A stretch of DNA of 9,756 nt from Candidatus Pelagibacter sp. Lineage in GTDB: Bacteria > Pseudomonadota > Alphaproteobacteria > Pelagibacterales > Pelagibacteraceae. Under the pieces are notes generated by a model, which was not told the origin of the DNA, did no database searches, and saw only the letters and a program-made list of their open reading frames with translations. The translations under genes and the position numbers were made by a program. Positions 6,843 through 9,756 of the stretch are shown here, piece after piece. Within the stretch, counting starts at the first letter, position 1. Each line of letters starts with the position of its first letter. Where the stretch lies: positions 1 to 9,756 of the forward strand of contig JAOIVP010000020.1 of assembly GCA_028224115.1 (NCBI GenBank). Reading direction: 5' to 3'.

Positions 6843-6846
6843 TTAA

Positions 6847-7674
6847 ATGGCAAAATATTTAGTTGAGACTTATTACACATGTACTTTTAAAGTTAATCAT
6901 TACTTAGATGATATAAATGAAACAGAATTAAAAAACCTTGAAAAAAGAGATGATGGAAAATTTGAGGTTTTAGATGTAAAGCTGGATAATCGAAAAACTA
7001 AAAGTCTAGATCCAAACAATAATAAAGTTATTGAAAGCAAAAAAGTAGAAGTAGTAGCTGAGACAAGCCAAACAAGCTCTCAAAATAAAGAAAACATTAT
7101 TTCAAACTTTAATAAAACTTCTGAAAGAGGTGGTAAAAGATTTGGTATGCCTGATAGAAGAAAAGGTTATATCCAAAAGGCAACAATCGGAGACCATAAA
7201 GTTTACCTTCACACAGGCGAATATGAAGATGGTAAGATAGGAGAAATTTTTATTGATACAAGTAAAGAAGGGGAATTAGTTAAAGCTCTGATGAATAATT
7301 TTGCTATAGCTGTATCATTAGGTCTTCAGTATGGTGTTCCTTTAGATGAGTTCATAAGTGCGTTCGTTGGAACTAAATTTGAACCGTCTGGCAAGGTGCA
7401 TGGTAACGATAGAATCCTTAGCGCGAGCTCAATATTAGATTATATTTTCAGAGAATTAGCTATATCTTATCAAAATAGAGAGGATTTGGCACACACACCA
7501 TCTATTGGTGGTATAGATGATCTTAACTCAAATGAGGAGTCTCAGTCTGAAGATCAAAACCAGCTATTGAAAATTGTAAAAGATATAACAAGCAAGGGTT
7601 TTGTGAGAAATAATTATAAAAAAAATCTTGTAGATCTATCAGATGTTAAAATAAGCTTAAAAGGTAAAAAATAA
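6847..7674 (+). CDS. Orphan TSCPD / class II RNR C-terminal-like protein
   Basis: The 275-residue protein has three parts. Residues 1-55 form a small folded-looking segment that I do not recognise. Residues 56-98 are a polar, probably disordered linker. Residues 99-218 closely resemble the segment after the catalytic barrel in B12-dependent ribonucleotide reductase NrdJ of alphaproteobacteria (the region Pfam calls TSCPD): [12 protein letters not shown] (101-112), [20 protein letters not shown] (117-136), [19 protein letters not shown] (148-166), [11 protein letters not shown] (178-188) and [14 protein letters not shown] (195-208). The reductase barrel, its active-site cysteines and the C-terminal Cys pairs are absent; the only cysteine is Cys12. 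It therefore cannot be a reductase by itself, and a regulatory or nucleotide-binding role is only a guess. Residues 219-275 are a charged tail. Similar stand-alone proteins may be annotated as ribonucleotide reductase elsewhere, which would be misleading. Confidence 0.8.
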   Translation: MAKYLVETYYTCTFKVNHYLDDINETELKNLEKRDDGKFEVLDVKLDNRKTKSLDPNNNKVIESKKVEVVAETSQTSSQNKENIISNFNKTSERGGKRFGMPDRRKGYIQKATIGDHKVYLHTGEYEDGKIGEIFIDTSKEGELVKALMNNFAIAVSLGLQYGVPLDEFISAFVGTKFEPSGKVHGNDRILSASSILDYIFRELAISYQNREDLAHTPSIGGIDDLNSNEESQSEDQNQLLKIVKDITSKGFVRNNYKKNLVDLSDVKISLKGKK

Positions 7675-7698
7675 TTTTATTTTGTATTTTTTATTACC
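7663..7698 (-). terminator. Possible hairpin terminator at the convergent 3' ends
   Basis: GGTAAAAAATA (7663-7673) can pair with TATTTTTTATTACC (7685-7698) with a two-base bulge, around a loop of about 11 nt. Read on the minus strand, the stem ends in ACC and is followed by TTTT, as expected for an intrinsic terminator of aspS. The stem spans the stops of both genes. It is AT rich and therefore weak. Confidence 0.3.
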
Positions 7699-9461
7699 AG
7701 ACCAAGCTCTTTTAACTGTTCTTCACTAACCTCAGATGGAGCTTTCATCATTAAGTCTTGAGCATTTTGGTTCATTGGAAACATTGTTACTTCTCTAATA
7801 TTTTTTTCATTTGCTAGCAACATTACTATTCTATCAATTCCAGGGGCAATTCCCCCATGAGGTGGAGCTCCATAACTTAATGCATTAATCATTCCACTAA
7901 ATTTTTCATCTACTTGTTTTTTGTCGTATCCAGCTATTGAAAACAATTTGTACATGAGTTCTGGCTTATGATTTCTTATTGCTCCAGATGAAAGCTCAAT
8001 ACCATTACAGACAATATCGTATTGATAAGCCAGTATATCTAACGGTTTTTCAAAATTTTCTTCAGTTAAATTTCCCTGTGGCATAGAAAAAGGATTGTGG
8101 CTAAATTCTATTTTATTGGTTGTCTCATCCTTTTCAAACATTGGGTAATCAACAATCCAGCAAAATGCAAACACATCATCATCAATTAAATCTAAATCTT
8201 TAGCTATTTTATCTCTAGCAAGTGCAGTAATTTTTTCTAAATCATTTTGTTTCCCGCACGCCATAAAAATACTATCTCCGACCTCGGAGTTAGTTTTTTT
8301 CATAATTTCTTCTAAAGCTTCTTTAGAAAAAAACTTTCCAATAGGTCCTTTTGCTGAAAGTTGACCCTCTTTTTCAAAAGTAAAATATGCTAGTCCAGAA
8401 GCACCTTGTTCTTTTGCCCACTTATCAATATTATCAAAAAAACTTCTTGGTTTATCTTTGGTATTTTTAGTTGAAATACATCTGACTTTTGAACCAGATT
8501 TTACTAGTTTTTTAAAAATTTCAAAAGAGACATCTTCTTTTAAAAATATTTCCGTTATATCATTAATCAGAAGTGGGTTTCTTAAATCTGGTTTATCACT
8601 GCCATATTTTAACATTGCATCAGCATATGAAATTTTTGGAAACTTATCGTACATTAATTTTTTATTTGAGAATTTTTTAAAAGTATTAACCATTAAAGTT
8701 TCAACAACATTAAAAACATCTTCTTGTTCTACAAATGACATTTCTAGATCAAGTTGATAAAACTCTCCTGGACTTCTGTCGGCTCTGGCATCTTCATCTC
8801 TAAAACATGGTGCAATTTGAAAATATTTATCAAAACCAGAAACCATTATTAATTGTTTAAATTGTTGAGGAGCTTGTGGTAAAGCATAAAATTTTCCAGG
8901 GTTAAGTCTACTTGGAACCAAGAAATCTCTTGCACCTTCTGGACTTGATGATGTTAAAATTGGTGTTTGAAATTCTAAAAAACCAAGTTTAGTCATTTCA
9001 TTTCTGATATAGGAAATCACTTTTGATCTTAAAATTATATTTTCATGAATTTTTTTTCTTCTTAGATCTAAAAATCTATATTTTAATCTTATTTCCTCCG
9101 CATATTCTTGATCACTAAAAACTGGCATTGGTAATTCTTTACAGGTTCCTAATATTTCGAATTCTTTTATAACAACTTCAATCTCTCCTGTTTCAATATC
9201 TTTATTAATTGTTTCATAAGAGCGATTAACTACTTTTCCAGTAACTTTAATGACTGTTTCTAGTTGAGTTTTTTCTAAATCTAGAAAATTTTCATTTTCT
9301 TTATCGATGATGCACTGAGTAATCCCATAATTATCTCTCAGATCAATAAATAAGAGATTACCATGATCTCTTTTTTTATTAATCCATCCAGATATAGAAA
9401 TATCTTTGTCTAAATCATCTTTTCTTAGTTCATTACAATTATGTGTTCTGTACTTGTTCAA
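7677..9461 (-). CDS. aspS: Aspartyl-tRNA synthetase
   Basis: Class II synthetase that charges tRNA(Asp), and perhaps tRNA(Asn), with aspartate. The 594 residues are full length for the bacterial type. The N-terminal OB-fold anticodon domain (1-105) has SGWINKKRDHGNLLFIDLRD (24-43). The catalytic core has motif 1 near 158-170, motif 2 FRDEDARADRSPGEF (220-234), the bacterial GAD insertion (about 290-430), SHNPFSMP (454-461) and motif 3 GIAPGIDRIVML (537-548) with Arg544. The start codon is TTG at 9461-9459, giving MNKYRTHNCNELRK, which matches the usual N-terminus; no ATG or GTG start fits. It directly follows the stop of the upstream Hda-like gene, with AGGAG 5 nt before it. His33 is the residue associated with non-discriminating AspRS. 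Its 3' end lies 2 bp from the convergent orphan gene. Confidence 0.97.
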   Translation of the reverse strand: MNKYRTHNCNELRKDDLDKDISISGWINKKRDHGNLLFIDLRDNYGITQCIIDKENENFLDLEKTQLETVIKVTGKVVNRSYETINKDIETGEIEVVIKEFEILGTCKELPMPVFSDQEYAEEIRLKYRFLDLRRKKIHENIILRSKVISYIRNEMTKLGFLEFQTPILTSSSPEGARDFLVPSRLNPGKFYALPQAPQQFKQLIMVSGFDKYFQIAPCFRDEDARADRSPGEFYQLDLEMSFVEQEDVFNVVETLMVNTFKKFSNKKLMYDKFPKISYADAMLKYGSDKPDLRNPLLINDITEIFLKEDVSFEIFKKLVKSGSKVRCISTKNTKDKPRSFFDNIDKWAKEQGASGLAYFTFEKEGQLSAKGPIGKFFSKEALEEIMKKTNSEVGDSIFMACGKQNDLEKITALARDKIAKDLDLIDDDVFAFCWIVDYPMFEKDETTNKIEFSHNPFSMPQGNLTEENFEKPLDILAYQYDIVCNGIELSSGAIRNHKPELMYKLFSIAGYDKKQVDEKFSGMINALSYGAPPHGGIAPGIDRIVMLLANEKNIREVTMFPMNQNAQDLMMKAPSEVSEEQLKELGLVIKNTK

Positions 9462-9756
9462 TTATTCTCCTAAGACTTCTTTTATAATTTTAAAATCGAT
9501 TGGTTTCTTTCGTTTTAAACTAATTTTGTCGATTTTATATATGAAATCAAAAATTTTTCCATACGATCTATCAATTCTTTTAATAATAAAATCTATTAAC
9601 TTTTTATCTATAGATATTTGGCGATCTGATAAGTTTTTTAAAATTAGTGCAAACATAAGGTCATCTCCAGGTTTTTCAATATTCGATAATATAAAATTTT
9701 TAGATCTTGAGTTTAAGTCATCTAATTTAAAGATATAATCTACAATTGGAATTTTA
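9462..9756 (-). CDS. hda: Hda/DnaA-family AAA+ protein, C-terminal part (runs off right edge)
   Basis: Ninety-seven C-terminal residues are visible, reading through the window edge without a stop; the internal ATG at 9656 is not the start. The pattern is the end of an AAA+ module as in Hda: DDLNSRSK (12-19), NIEKPGDDLMFALILKNL (25-42), SDRQISIDKKLIDFIIKRI (43-61), DRSYGKIFDFIYKIDKISL (62-80) and KRKKPIDFKIIKEVLGE at the end. The lid-domain Arg residues around 60-63 fit sensor II. The chain ends after the lid and lacks the DnaA domain IV DNA-binding helices, so DnaA itself is unlikely. Hda stimulates hydrolysis of DnaA-ATP with the sliding clamp after initiation; the clamp-binding motif would be at the N-terminus, outside the window. 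It is translationally coupled to aspS. Confidence 0.75.
   Translation of the reverse strand, partial: KIPIVDYIFKLDDLNSRSKNFILSNIEKPGDDLMFALILKNLSDRQISIDKKLIDFIIKRIDRSYGKIFDFIYKIDKISLKRKKPIDFKIIKEVLGE
9467..9471 (-). promoter_or_regulatory. Shine-Dalgarno AGGAG of aspS
   Basis: AGGAG lies within the last codons (Leu-Gly-Glu) of the upstream gene, 5 nt before the TTG start. It supports initiation at TTG and coupled translation. Confidence 0.75.

Larger units (their letters stand above)
6732..6846. promoter_or_regulatory. Divergent intergenic region with candidate promoters
   Basis: Largest gene-free stretch of the window, extremely AT rich. On the + strand TATAAT at 6763-6768 is a possible -10 for the downstream orphan gene, with only a weak -35. 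On the - strand TTGAAT (6822-6817), a 16-bp spacer and TATATA (6800-6795) could drive the NDUFA12-like gene. The 10-bp palindrome AATTTAAATT occurs twice, at 6766-6775 and 6829-6838. All are pattern matches in low-complexity DNA. Confidence 0.3.

Noticed and set aside
9462..9656. A separate 64-residue protein starting at the ATG at 9656
   Set aside because: The frame stays open to the window edge and the upstream residues continue the Hda-like pattern, so the ATG is an internal Met.
8458..9738. Plus-strand open frames across aspS and the hda-like gene
   Set aside because: They are shadows of genes supported by clear motifs on the opposite strand.

Overview
The window looks like core chromosome of a streamlined, AT-rich alphaproteobacterium, most likely of the SAR11 / Pelagibacterales type. 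I infer this from the very low GC content, the near absence of intergenic DNA (the largest gap is 115 bp), the Lys/Asn/Ile-rich proteins, an alphaproteobacterial complex I accessory subunit (NDUFA12 type) beside a DUF2155 protein, an RNase E with an insert in its S1 domain, and an Hda-type AAA+ protein. I see no mobile element, CRISPR array, rRNA, tRNA or phage-like gene.

Layout. Positions 1-866 (-) hold the N-terminal part of a class A penicillin-binding protein (mrcA/PBP1A), running off the left edge. A 104-bp divergent promoter region separates it from rne (RNase E/G, 971-2797, +). rne converges on and overlaps thiG, which is preceded on the same strand by thiS (3788-2790, -), giving a two-gene thiamine-thiazole operon. 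Only 13 bp from the thiS start, the + strand operon aroQ-accB-accC begins (3802-6005: type II dehydroquinase, biotin carboxyl carrier protein, biotin carboxylase). It runs tail-to-tail into an overlapping - strand pair: a secreted DUF2155 protein and the NDUFA12-like subunit (6731-6002). A 115-bp divergent region leads to a + strand orphan protein (6847-7674) whose core resembles the C-terminal TSCPD-type segment of class II ribonucleotide reductase. It abuts aspS (9461-7677, -), which is preceded on the same strand by the C-terminal part of an Hda/DnaA-family protein running off the right edge.

How the genes relate. Most products are housekeeping: cell wall synthesis, RNA decay and processing, thiamine thiazole formation, shikimate pathway, first step of fatty acid synthesis, respiratory complex I, aspartyl-tRNA synthesis and control of DnaA. 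The aroQ-accB-accC order and the DUF2155/NDUFA12 pair are familiar alphaproteobacterial neighbourhoods. Two genes often found in these neighbourhoods elsewhere, an amidase between rne and mrcA and aat after accC, appear to be missing.

Most notable observations: RNase E lacks the CPxC zinc-link; the orphan TSCPD-like protein has no reductase barrel; at two operon junctions a non-ATG start (GTG, TTG) directly follows the upstream stop codon and takes its Shine-Dalgarno from the upstream coding sequence; and the thiS/aroQ divergent gap is so small that at least one promoter must lie inside the opposing gene. I found no clearly new multi-gene system here. The window is best read as compact core genome with several lineage-specific oddities.
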